A DNA stretch of 64,000 nt, taken from Pseudisothecium myosuroides (Eukaryota > Streptophyta > Bryopsida > Hypnales > Lembophyllaceae). Of this stretch, positions 1-8,621 are shown one piece after another. Below the pieces are notes generated by a model. That model ran no database searches, was not told the DNA's origin, and saw only the letters and a list, made by a program, of their open reading frames with translations. Within the stretch, counting starts at the first letter, position 1, and each line of letters begins with the position of its first letter. The stretch is taken from assembly GCA_951799445.1 (NCBI GenBank), contig OX637288.1, positions 48,685,288 through 48,749,287 on the forward strand, in the 5' to 3' direction. The position numbers and the translations under genes are program-made.

Positions 1-804
1 ATGTCAAACTTTCATGTTGAAAATTCCGTTTGTTCAGAGATGGAAAGATTAAAGTCAACAGCAAAATGGAACTTATTTGTACCAATGTTAAAAACCATGT
101 GCCATTCGCATACAATCATTCAAAGCATTAATGTCAATTCTTTACCTAAACACCAACACGATATACAATGTGATCATAATCTTCAATCATCCCACATATT
201 ATGTTTTCAAGAAACCAGGGTTAAACTTGCACAAGAAGTGCCACAATTTATAGATACATCCAAATTCAACTACATACATACATTTGACAAACATGGTCTA
301 CTTTTGCTATATAATAAAAACATTACATGTTCAGCGACTACAATTAAAAATCACAGTGGATCTGAATTTATAGGAGCGACATTTAATGAAAGCACTCGAA
401 GTGCTATCCATATAATAGCTGTTTATCGATCTCATTCTACTTGTATATCAATGTTTCTTGAAATTATAAAAGAATTAATTACTAAAGCTCCATTAACATG
501 TCCTATTCTAATTCTTCGAGATTTTAATGTAGATTTAAATATGCAAAAAAACAAAGATAACACTTCTCAACAACTTATTCAAGTTATGTCTAAACATCAC
601 TTCAGACAACAACTATCAACACCTACTACTAAATCCAATTCATTAATAGATCATATCTGGATGAATATCCCAGGCCAAGATACAAAATATGGTGTTACGG
701 ATGCGTATTGGCCAGATTATCACAAACCAATATATTGTGCATTCAAACTTTCAAATACTATGCCTAACTACACATGCAACAAACAAAATTTATCTTTTGT
801 TTAG
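1..804 (+). CDS. EEP (APE-like) endonuclease domain, Helentron-type, probably the C-terminal part of a larger protein
   Basis: The 267-codon frame resembles the endonuclease/exonuclease/phosphatase domain fused to the end of Helentron Rep-helicase proteins. Visible motifs in order are INVNSL at about residues 43-48, the metal-binding glutamate in FQETR at residue 71, RDFN at 173-176 (family usual GDFN, with G replaced by R while D and N are kept), IDH at 216-218, and the terminal PDYHKPI with its histidine at 241. The ATG at position 1 coincides with the window edge, so it need not be the real start; the frame may extend upstream into the helicase. In a Helentron this domain would nick DNA during transposition (family knowledge). 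The OTU frame begins 442 bp downstream on the same strand. All expected catalytic positions are filled, so activity cannot be excluded. Confidence 0.65.
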   Translation: MSNFHVENSVCSEMERLKSTAKWNLFVPMLKTMCHSHTIIQSINVNSLPKHQHDIQCDHNLQSSHILCFQETRVKLAQEVPQFIDTSKFNYIHTFDKHGLLLLYNKNITCSATTIKNHSGSEFIGATFNESTRSAIHIIAVYRSHSTCISMFLEIIKELITKAPLTCPILILRDFNVDLNMQKNKDNTSQQLIQVMSKHHFRQQLSTPTTKSNSLIDHIWMNIPGQDTKYGVTDAYWPDYHKPIYCAFKLSNTMPNYTCNKQNLSFV

Positions 805-1192
805 AATGTTTTATATTCACAATTTTTGCAATTAAATTAATTTAAAAAAAGGTCAATTTTACATACATATATGTATAATAAAAAATACATATACATATAC
901 ATTTTTATTTTATTTTTAGATTTTTATTACAATTAGTATTTGATGTCCCTAGATTTCTATTTTGTCATTGGAATAATTTGTGCAAATCATTTTTCATATT
1001 CATTATACTTTGAAAGGTAAAACAAAATTAATTTTACTTTAACCAACAATTTTACTTTACTTTAACCAACAATTTAATTTTACTTTAACCAACAATTTAA
1101 TTGATTTCTTTTATTTTTTTTGCCATCTTTTACTTTTTCCTATCTTTTATTTTTTTTCCATCTTTTATTTTAAAATATTCTTAGTATTTTTG
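805..1192 (+). repeat. AT-rich spacer with a short tandem repeat
   Basis: No gene is seen here. Between 1031 and 1102 a roughly 23-bp unit containing ACTTTAACCAACAATTT is repeated three times. It is followed at 1107-1175 by a pyrimidine-rich tract in which CTTTTATTTTTTT-like and CCATCTTTTA-like words recur. The tract runs directly into the TATA box of the next frame, so the spacer probably serves as the promoter region of the OTU gene. Confidence 0.55.
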
Positions 1193-1200
1193 TATAAATA
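1193..1200 (+). promoter_or_regulatory. TATA box of the OTU-protease frame
   Basis: TATAAATA lies 45 bp upstream of the ATG at 1246. The start context GCAACCATGTC fits a plant initiation site. The short distance implies a leader of only about 10-20 nt. Confidence 0.5.
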
Positions 1201-1245
1201 CATCTGTTTTCATATATATTTTTCAATATCATTTCTTTTGCAACC

Positions 1246-2280
1246 ATGTCAAAGACTAAGAAGCAGTTCGAACCATTATCAAAGGGAGACTATGAAAAAT
1301 TTGGACAATTCTGTAAAACACTACAGTTAAAATTTGTTCATAATTACGATTATAGAATTGGTGATTGTTTATTTGACACCGTCAGCTATATAATGCTTTA
1401 CAAAAACAAATTCTCGAGAGATGAACAATATCGAACTGCAGACAATCTTCGAACCCAAGCAATAAATGTGCTAAAAGATTATGTTGCACATGGTCATCCA
1501 CAACAACAAAAATGGACAACAACTATAAAACTCGCTCTGAGTGATTTGCACGGCCAACAAAATACATCCATAGATCAATACTTCGAATTGATGTCAAAAT
1601 CTAGTAGCGGCCACAATGGATTGTGGGGAGATGGAACTATGATGCAATTCATAGCTCTATATTTACAACGGCCTTTTCAAGTTTACGACATTGCTATGTT
1701 TAGAGACTTGAAAAAAGACAAAAAAACCCTACAAAATATGTATTATACAATTTCTGACGGGGTAGCACCCGGAAATGATCCCATACGCATCGCGTACAAT
1801 GGCATTGACCATTATATTCCCATTGTTGAATTGCAAGCTGATAGCTCTCCTACCAATTCTCCTTCAAGTTCAACAAAAGGAAGTCCTATCAAACAAAGAC
1901 CTAAAAAAAAGATGAAGACCAATCAGACTCAAAATTGGAATGACACCATTGAGTTTTATCCATATGAAAGACTAGAAAGTGGTTACATATTTGGTCGAGA
2001 TTACAAATTCGATGTATATATCGATCATATTTTAGAACCATCCAATTTGACCAATCAACGAGAATGCAATGCAAATACTGTGGACAAAGTTTATAAATTA
2101 TTACAAAGTGGTTCAAATACAATGTCACCACTTGTACTAAAATCCATCGGCATTCAATATGAAAGGTCAAAAGACATCAAGAAGTTTGATCAATCGTTTA
2201 CATTTCAAGATGTACTAATAAAGCCTGGTTGCATAGTTCATTCTAAACCAACAACATTGTTTTTATCTTCATTAAGATAG
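1246..2280 (+). CDS. OTU-family cysteine protease, element-encoded
   Basis: An OTU (ovarian tumour) deubiquitinase-like domain occupies roughly residues 25-200. The catalytic block GDCLF is at 39-43 (D40, C41), a central block WGDGTMMQFIALYL is at 127-140, and the catalytic histidine is in DHYIPIV at 188-194 (H189). A Ser/Pro/Lys-rich linker follows at about 200-225. The start is the ATG 45 bp behind a TATA box. The frame ends in a TAG at 2278-2280, but the same frame stays open without interruption to 3987, so this is either the N-terminal half of a 913-codon gene broken by one nonsense change or a readthrough arrangement. OTU domains are known in Helentrons and in many viruses; their role in transposition is not established. 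Confidence 0.7.
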   Translation: MSKTKKQFEPLSKGDYEKFGQFCKTLQLKFVHNYDYRIGDCLFDTVSYIMLYKNKFSRDEQYRTADNLRTQAINVLKDYVAHGHPQQQKWTTTIKLALSDLHGQQNTSIDQYFELMSKSSSGHNGLWGDGTMMQFIALYLQRPFQVYDIAMFRDLKKDKKTLQNMYYTISDGVAPGNDPIRIAYNGIDHYIPIVELQADSSPTNSPSSSTKGSPIKQRPKKKMKTNQTQNWNDTIEFYPYERLESGYIFGRDYKFDVYIDHILEPSNLTNQRECNANTVDKVYKLLQSGSNTMSPLVLKSIGIQYERSKDIKKFDQSFTFQDVLIKPGCIVHSKPTTLFLSSLR

Positions 2281-3987
2281 GAACCTGTTGATGGACAACA
2301 TGTAGTCCAAGCTTGTAAGGATGCAGCAAAGAAATTTAAACAAGGCGAATTGTCTGTACTAGCTTATGAGAATACATTCAAAACAAGACAAGCTACTATG
2401 GTTTTCTATGATGAACCTCTCAAATATTTGGCTATGTCTTCTCACCTTAACGAAGAATTTTATAAGAGACAAACATATACAACTGTTTTTCAGGATCTAC
2501 AAAAAATGAGGATTGTATATGAATATTATGAATGTCCTGATCCAGAGCTTCGTGAAGATGATTTCAACCGAATGAATGTAGTAAAAGCTATGATCTACAT
2601 TCTTCATCGGCAATCTGACAAAACAGAAGACAAAACATTAAGCAACCTTTGGAAATCTTTAGATCATTATACAAGCCATGTATTTTTGTCTGACAAACAT
2701 GCTTTTCAAGAACTCTTAAAAATGTGTAAAGCATACGATGAAAAGCATATATTCTTCAATGAAAATGACAAGAAGAAATATGAAGAAAACGGAGATTTTA
2801 CCAAAAGACCCTTCACGATAAAATGGTTGAAGCCCTGGAGGAACTTGAGTATAGAGCAACACAAAGAATTAAGCCGCTTATGCAATAAGCCTCAATGTTT
2901 TTTTTTTAATGGAGTGGATGCAAAAACTTTGCAACCAAAGACTGCTGCATATATGGCCAATAGAATGAAATCACTTTCAGCAGTTCAAAATGCTTTGAAG
3001 TGGCTAACAAATGAAGGTGAACATTTACTTGAACATATGATGTTTTCCCATGATACATCTAAATACGGTTCGGAAGACCAACTTGTATCTCTTGTCAACA
3101 ATGAATGCAAAAACTTCAAGACAAATTGGGCTAACATATCGGCTAAACAAGAATTGTCCAAGTTAAAAAACTTGGAAAAACTTATTCCAAGAGAAATTTG
3201 TAACCTCTATAATAGCAAAAAAAAGAGGTTACAAATTTCAAATATGCAATGGACTTGGAAATATACAAAAACTGTTAAAAATACAAAAGGTTTGAAAACA
3301 TTGATACCTATTCAAATAGCAGCTAAGTTGGGATCCATTCAAGAAGATTTAATAGTAATTCCTGAAGATGCTCTATTTATTTTTGATACACGATATGGAG
3401 GAAATACAAAAGAAAAGGGTAATTGGACTACTAACGACTATGAAGCTTTTGGTCACAACATGGCCAAATGGACTTTGAAAAACAAGAGGTGGAATGCAAT
3501 TTTATTATTACCTCTTAATGTGTCATCAAAAACAAAATCAAAGTTAAATATCCAAACTCCACATATAATGTTTGGAGGTGTTTATCGTTTTCCACAACAT
3601 ATTAGGAGACGAATAACAACTAATCATAGTACCAAATCAAAAATTACCGCTGAAACATTTAGAAAAATACTTTTTGTAATTTCATCTTCAATCGGGAATA
3701 CTAATTTTGAACCAAATTTTCCAAGTGATGTTGATCCTAAACGTCGATTTATTTATGATGATGAAGACACGGACATCTCACAACGTGGAAAAGCAGCTAT
3801 TATAACCCTTATTAAGAGTTATATGCCCAACAGTTGGTCATTAGTCTTAATAGGTGCTACTAATCAGGTGTCCAATGTAATATCAAAACTTCCAAAGAAA
3901 ATATCCAAGATCTATGTCTTTGAGTCTTCGAAAAATCTATTAGAAGAACTAGAAAAGATCAATGCTCCAGGGTCCAAAAAACATTAG
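2281..3987 (+). CDS. Uncharacterised C-terminal continuation of the OTU protein, separated by one TAG
   Basis: This frame is in register with the OTU frame and has no further stop until TAG at 3985-3987. It has no ATG near its beginning (first possible starts are non-ATG around 2350), which argues it is not a separate gene. I do not recognise the family. Visible features are a Lys/Glu-rich helical region at about 2440-3230, and a block near 3360-3540 with FIFDTRYGG followed by a Trp- and hydrophobic-rich segment ending ILLLPL. A further block at 3833-3960 reads LVLIGATNQ and then IYVFESS, a spacing that recalls Rossmann-like methyltransferase motifs; that is only an impression. Codon use is as AT-rich as that of the OTU part. 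Confidence 0.5.
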   Translation, partial: EPVDGQHVVQACKDAAKKFKQGELSVLAYENTFKTRQATMVFYDEPLKYLAMSSHLNEEFYKRQTYTTVFQDLQKMRIVYEYYECPDPELREDDFNRMNVVKAMIYILHRQSDKTEDKTLSNLWKSLDHYTSHVFLSDKHAFQELLKMCKAYDEKHIFFNENDKKKYEENGDFTKRPFTIKWLKPWRNLSIEQHKELSRLCNKPQCFFFNGVDAKTLQPKTAAYMANRMKSLSAVQNALKWLTNEGEHLLEHMMFSHDTSKYGSEDQLVSLVNNECKNFKTNWANISAKQELSKLKNLEKLIPREICNLYNSKKKRLQISNMQWTWKYTKTVKNTKGLKTLIPIQIAAKLGSIQEDLIVIPEDALFIFDTRYGGNTKEKGNWTTNDYEAFGHNMAKWTLKNKRWNAILLLPLNVSSKTKSKLNIQTPHIMFGGVYRFPQHIRRRITTNHSTKSKITAETFRKILFVISSSIGNTNFEPNFPSDVDPKRRFIYDDEDTDISQRGKAAIITLIKSYMPNSWSLVLIGATNQVSNVISKLPKKISKIYVFESSKNLLEELEKINAPGSKKH

Positions 3988-4024
3988 AAACAATTTTTGT
4001 ATTTTATGTACTATTTTATTATTA

Positions 4025-4030
4025 AATAAA
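4025..4030 (+). terminator. Polyadenylation signal of the OTU/unknown frame
   Basis: AATAAA lies 38 bp after the TAG at 3985-3987, within a T-rich context typical of plant 3' ends. Confidence 0.4.
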
Positions 4031-4135
4031 GAGATATTAATCATATTTTGTTATTACTTCATGTTTGGTTATATATATTGATATATAAGATAAATTTTTT
4101 TTGACACACTTGCTCACCAAGACAGAGCCTCACGG

Positions 4136-4215
4136 TCACACCGTTCTTGTTTATGGAAACCTCTGAAAAAGGCAGACCACCCCTTAAATGGTCGCTTTTA
4201 GAGCATGCTACCTTA
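4136..4215 (-). mobile_element. Truncated MITE of the TA/AGGTAGGAGG family
   Basis: From about 4148 to 4215 the sequence matches the terminal part of the complete copies at 56485-56898 and 19154-19548, including the words ATGGAAACCT, AAAAAGGCAGACCA and the end GCTACCT followed by TA. The rest of the element is missing on the left, exactly where the Helentron ends. This suggests the Helentron inserted into, or captured, this MITE. Confidence 0.6.
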
Positions 4216-4841
4216 CACCAAACTCTACACTGCAATTCTAGGATGCATCTTGTGGGGAGAGTTGAATAAACTGCGGATTTTGAACTAAGTTAATGTAGAC
4301 TTGTCATAGTGTTTTTTTTCTTCCAAGGGCACATGAAGGCATAACTTAGTTACAGATTTCAGTCACACGTGCAGTGAGTCCGAGCAGAAATTGTTGCCTG
4401 GAGAATGGATACTCCCGGAAAACTGCAGATGCATGCTCATCAGTGGTGGATCATAGCATTTGCAAGGTTGACGAGGGGCTGTATGTGGAAAGTGCTCCAA
4501 AGCAAACATATGGATTCAAAAAGGAAACTCGTTAAAGCATCTACACATGATCATACTGTAGCTTAAAAGGACCCAACTGTGCTTCCACTCATGTTTGGAG
4601 GGCAAAAATGAAAATTAGAGCTTTAGGAGACTCTACAAGAGGGGCCGGGTATGCAGACAATTGAGGGATTGCTACTAAGAAGCTGTCTTCCTTTCTATTG
4701 GTTCTTGTTGGAAATGGAAAAGAGGATGAATTCTAGATTCTTTTTTAATGTATTTTTTGGATATCATATGAAGAATTTGTGACTTTTTAAAATAAAAAAA
4801 ATTACAGGTACAAGAACCAACCCTACATTCTCATGTTCAGA
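4216..4841. other. Unassigned intergenic sequence
   Basis: I see no coding frame with family resemblance, no RNA gene and no clear repeat in this stretch. Confidence 0.4.
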
Positions 4842-5173
4842 TAAGGTAGGAGGTCCTGAAATTGCTCATTTAAGAGCTGAAACTGAATTTTGGGGAGGTG
4901 AAACGCCTCAAAATATTTTTCAGTGAATTTTCTTCAAAAGACAAGAGGAATTGGCATCTAACCCAAGTCGTTTCATATTTTTTGGAACTTTTTATAATTA
5001 GTTATGAAATTTTGAAGTTGAAGTGGTATAGGGCTCTGAAATCGCCCACCCCCTAAAATGTACACTGTTTGTACATCGCTGAAGGCTATGAAAAAGCAAC
5101 ATTTACAAGTAGTGTACATATGAGTAGGGTGGGCGATTTTAGAGCCTGGGCGATTTCAGGACCTCCTACCTTA
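4842..5173. mobile_element. Complete MITE of the TA/AGGTAGGAGG family, subfamily with inner hairpin
   Basis: The element has ends AGGTAGGAGG and CCTCCTACCT flanked by TA on both sides, which fits Tc1/mariner-type target duplication. Near the right end an internal inverted repeat carries GCCCACC, TGTACA and GTGTACAT words. The same subfamily occurs in inverse orientation at 20588-21183, where a 280-bp insertion splits it. No open frame is present, so it is non-autonomous. Confidence 0.7.
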
Positions 5174-7300
5174 GTGTACATTTGAGGCAAAATTCTGTAG
5201 GGATCAGCTTGTGATAGCTTACCACAGATACTTAGTTACATTATATTTCAGTTCCCTAGTAATAAGCCTGAGTTTCAGAAGTTTGGTTTCAGACAATTGC
5301 AATAAATTAGGCTACTCTGATGGCTACTCTGATGGGCACACAAGTCAATGGAGAGTCTGACCAAATGAATGAATGAATTTAAAAAAAGTAATTTAACACA
5401 TGACTGAATTTTTTGACATCCCACAGCACCAAGCTGCCTTGGCAGTTTGCCCCAATGTTGCTGCCAATATCTGCCATTCTGACTTCATCAAACAACAGTC
5501 ACTCTATAATTCTTTCTACAGTACTAAGTTAGTCCGGCATGAACGTTTTTTACTTTTTTCTCAATTTCAATTTCATTGTATACCAAATTGTTACTCAGTT
5601 GTCAGTCACATGATGCATAAGCAGCAAAAGCTGACTTAATCACTAAATGTAAGGTACTTAAGGCATCTTGCATCTGTCTGTACTTTCAAGAAAGAAGAAA
5701 CAGTGGAGCTGGAATCTGATGTACTGTAAGCTACAATGCTACAATGCTTTAGTACTTGGCTAAAGCAAAGTCAGAGCTGCTCAATCAGCCCCTTGGTGTT
5801 GCTCAAATTCCCGCCATGGAAACAACAGTGCAGTACAATAAGTGTAATTCTACATCAGTTGCAGACGTACAGATATGCATGTGATATTGCTTTTGATGAC
5901 GTTCATTTCAAGGGATGCCACAGTACCTAACTTATGCACAAAGCCACCTTCAATCTCCTCTCAGGTAGCCTCTACCCAATCAACTATTTCATGATCACTA
6001 TTCACTACCTGCACAGCATCACTGACAACAAAAACATCAAATTCCACAAAAGCAGACTGAGGTTTCCTCTCTAAAACTGGAATGAGTTCACTACCCAGTA
6101 ACTTAAAACATGTGTGTCATAAACCCTAAACCCTAAGCTCAGACTAGCACAATCAAGTTGCATTCTCATCCAACAATTCTATTTATACTGTATTCCATCT
6201 CCAATCTCTCAATCAAATTGCATCACTCAGTCATATCAAAATCATGAATTGCAACTGCATATCCTACAACAACACGTGAGAATCATGTACGATAATAAAC
6301 TACCACATTAACTTTGTTCCAGTGCCCTGGCACTTGAAGTGCAGAGTCATCCTCTTGACTTCACACAGTTTTTTGTTTTTCTTCAAAGATGAATTGCTAG
6401 AATGATGAGTCTGTTGGGTTCGTTCTACTAACTAAGCTTATGCGACATGGACAAAGCCAACAAGTGCTACCCTTGGTGCCTCTCTAGGAGTGAGACTAAT
6501 TTAAACGCACTTTCCTTAAACTTCATCTACGAAAATCACACAATCGCACCCAGCTGTACCTTCAAACACACACCCTGATCGAGTCGGTGTGAACCCCCCT
6601 CACTAATAGTGAGTTGCATCGTGCTTCAGTGTGGACAAGCAGGAGCATCCTTAACTCCTTACGGCTGGAGCTTCTGAATTAGTCGACGCTGGATTTTTCT
6701 AAGCTGCAGTCTCGAGTGCAGTCTGTGTCTGTCTCACGGGGTCAGGCTAGGGCACAGGCACCCGTAGCTGTGATAGTCAGTCAGTCATGATCCTCTGCGT
6801 TTCGATGCAGCAAATGGACGGAGCTCCTGCAGCAGGGACAGAGACAGACAGAGATCTACAGAGACAGGGACACCATCGCCATGCCATTCTCTTACCAGCT
6901 AGTCGTCCGCAACATAATTTGTCGAGCCACTTGCCCAACAACAATGCTTGGCTTGTGCGTGCTGGAGTCTCCCTCCGTCATGCTCATGCTCAGTCCGTGT
7001 GACCTAGCTGGGAAGTCAATTAACGTTGAATTCAATGCCTGTCAGGCCAGGGAACGTTCAAGTCAGTAGTCATCTTTCCCATGCTCCACAATGAATCGCC
7101 ATCTAGCTCAGTTCTGGGTCTTTCTCTGTGCACGCCTCAGTACTCTCATTAGCTCCTCGGTCGCCTGTAAGGACTTATAAGGCGATGGCCACAGGCTCTC
7201 AAGATCCACGCAGTTCAGGAAGCTCGCACTGCTGGATTAAAATGAAGTGCTAGATAGATCTGAGAGCTAACTGCCAAGGTTCTTGGCTTTGTGGTTTGTC
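5174..7300. other. Unassigned intergenic sequence
   Basis: No recognisable protein is encoded. Small open frames at 5400-5639, 5736-5930 and 6787-7069 show no family features. A telobox pair (AAACCCTAAACCCTAA) lies at 6123-6138. Base composition rises in G+C from about 6430, and 6780-7350 looks single-copy, so it could be leader or promoter sequence of a gene I cannot define. Confidence 0.35.
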
Positions 7301-7738
7301 ACATTGAGATGCACGGCTTGGGAGAAGGGAAGATTGATCGTGTTTGCTAGGTGAGTACACTCTCCGTGTATGTTCCGTGGAGAGAATGTACCCGAGGTTT
7401 ACATTTCAGGGGATGGTGTTTAATGCCACGTACTGTCTGTCTGATGATTTGTTCTAGCTAATCTCAGTTTACATGCTACTAAAACAGGGCTTAGAGATTC
7501 GACGCAGATATGGCTTTCGATGTTTGCTATGCTTTTCAGCTAGGCTCTTTCGCACGAATTCGAACTCCTTACACTGCATCCCTTTCACACGATTGGGAGA
7601 GATTCTAGCCCTCGAACGATGCCTGCAATCTAGCTTTGCATATTGAAGGTCCAGAGGCAAGGGTGCTCTTGGAAAAATTAAATTTTTACTTATTATAGAT
7701 TACTGTTCTATATGCGTTTTTGGTTTTCCTGTATGCAG

Positions 7739-7801
7739 AGATGTGGAAGTGAAGAGCCAGCGCTTGCTGCTTTTCGGCAACGTAAAGGAAAGGCTGTGCA
7801 G
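7739..7801 (+). other. Candidate small exon (uncertain)
   Basis: A 63-bp segment lies between a good acceptor (TTCCTGTATGCAG) and a perfect donor (GTGAGT). One frame is open across all 21 codons. It could be a 5'-leader exon of the XTH gene that starts at 8622, or an exon of a gene I cannot assemble. No partner exon with matching phase was identified. Confidence 0.25.
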
Positions 7802-8060
7802 GTGAGTCTTTTTGTTTTTTGAAAGTGCAAACACTTCTGATTTTTTGAATACCAGTGTTATTGCTTTTCTAAATTACACTCAGACAGTTGTTATTGCAAG
7901 AAGCTTCGATCTCTTAGCATCATTTCCTTGATTTTCCTTGCTTTTCATCATATAGATTATGATTGGTAGAGTGAACCACTAACAGGGTTTTCATTAAAAC
8001 TAGATTTGTTGTAGGAGCTTTTAGATAGAATCCTGCAGAGAATCGTACTTCCCCATAAAA

Positions 8061-8157
8061 TTCATGGATTGAGTAAAGTCTCCCCGTGGTTACACCGATC
8101 ATACAAATTAGCACCTCCCCTGGTTTGAGGTGTGACCACAGGGAGACCTTCCATGAA
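8061..8157. repeat. Imperfect hairpin
   Basis: CTCCCCGTGGTTACACC at 8080-8096 pairs with GGTGTGACCACAGGGAG at 8129-8145 (15 of 17), with the outer words TTCATGGA and TCCATGAA extending the stem. It lies upstream of the XTH gene. It may be a small fold-back element or a structured leader. Confidence 0.4.
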
Positions 8158-8621
8158 TCATGAAGAAGATCCAATGTATGCGGCGATCTAAAAGATCTTG
8201 AAACAATCTGAAAACCCTGTTATGACTTAAGAATTCTAAGTAGATTCACAATGCATCATATATTTCCAAATAAATCCAAATGCACCTTGAGCATTAGCCG
8301 GTTTGGCATTTGGTAACAACCCTTAATATCCTTTGTTCGGATAGGAGATATATAATGCCGATAATTGCTCACAAACATTTCCTCGTACTGATCCCTGTGA
8401 GTGCTGCAGTTGCTCTTGATCTCGGCAATTCTTAGCCTCTCAGAACATGTTTTGACGGACTTTCTAACTCTTTGTGGGGTTTGCACATACATTCGCAGAT
8501 GGTTTTGAAAGTTCCCGGCTTGTTGAATTCGGGACAATAGGCTCTTGGTGGTTCATAATGTGACAAGATTTCGGATTTGATCTGAGAGGTGTTGCACAAT
8601 CTGCTCGAAATTCCAATCATC

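Larger units (their letters stand above)
1..4145 (+). mobile_element. Helentron (Helitron2)-type rolling-circle transposon, right-hand part
   Basis: This AT-rich stretch carries consecutive intronless frames on one strand: an EEP endonuclease-like domain, then an OTU cysteine protease frame. The pairing of these two domains is known from Helentrons, whose Rep-helicase protein often carries a C-terminal EEP endonuclease and which can encode OTU proteases. The Rep and PIF1-like helicase parts are not visible and would lie left of position 1. The right edge is inferred near 4145: a short stem (ACGG at 4132-4135, CCGT at 4141-4144) sits there, and directly beyond it sequence identical in type to the end of a local MITE family begins. 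A LINE or a virus-derived island could also carry EEP or OTU domains, but no reverse transcriptase is seen. Confidence 0.6.

Noticed and set aside
1901..2170. Minus-strand frame inside the OTU gene
   Set aside because: Shadow frame with no domain, fully inside a well-supported coding frame.
1..4000. Giant-virus (NCLDV) integration
   Set aside because: OTU proteases occur in such viruses, but no capsid, polymerase or packaging gene is present, and EEP plus OTU fits a Helentron better.
6113..6145. Telomere-like CCCTAAACCCTAA run
   Set aside because: Only two units, and similar short runs occur in introns and leaders across the window, so these are teloboxes or interstitial units, not a telomere.
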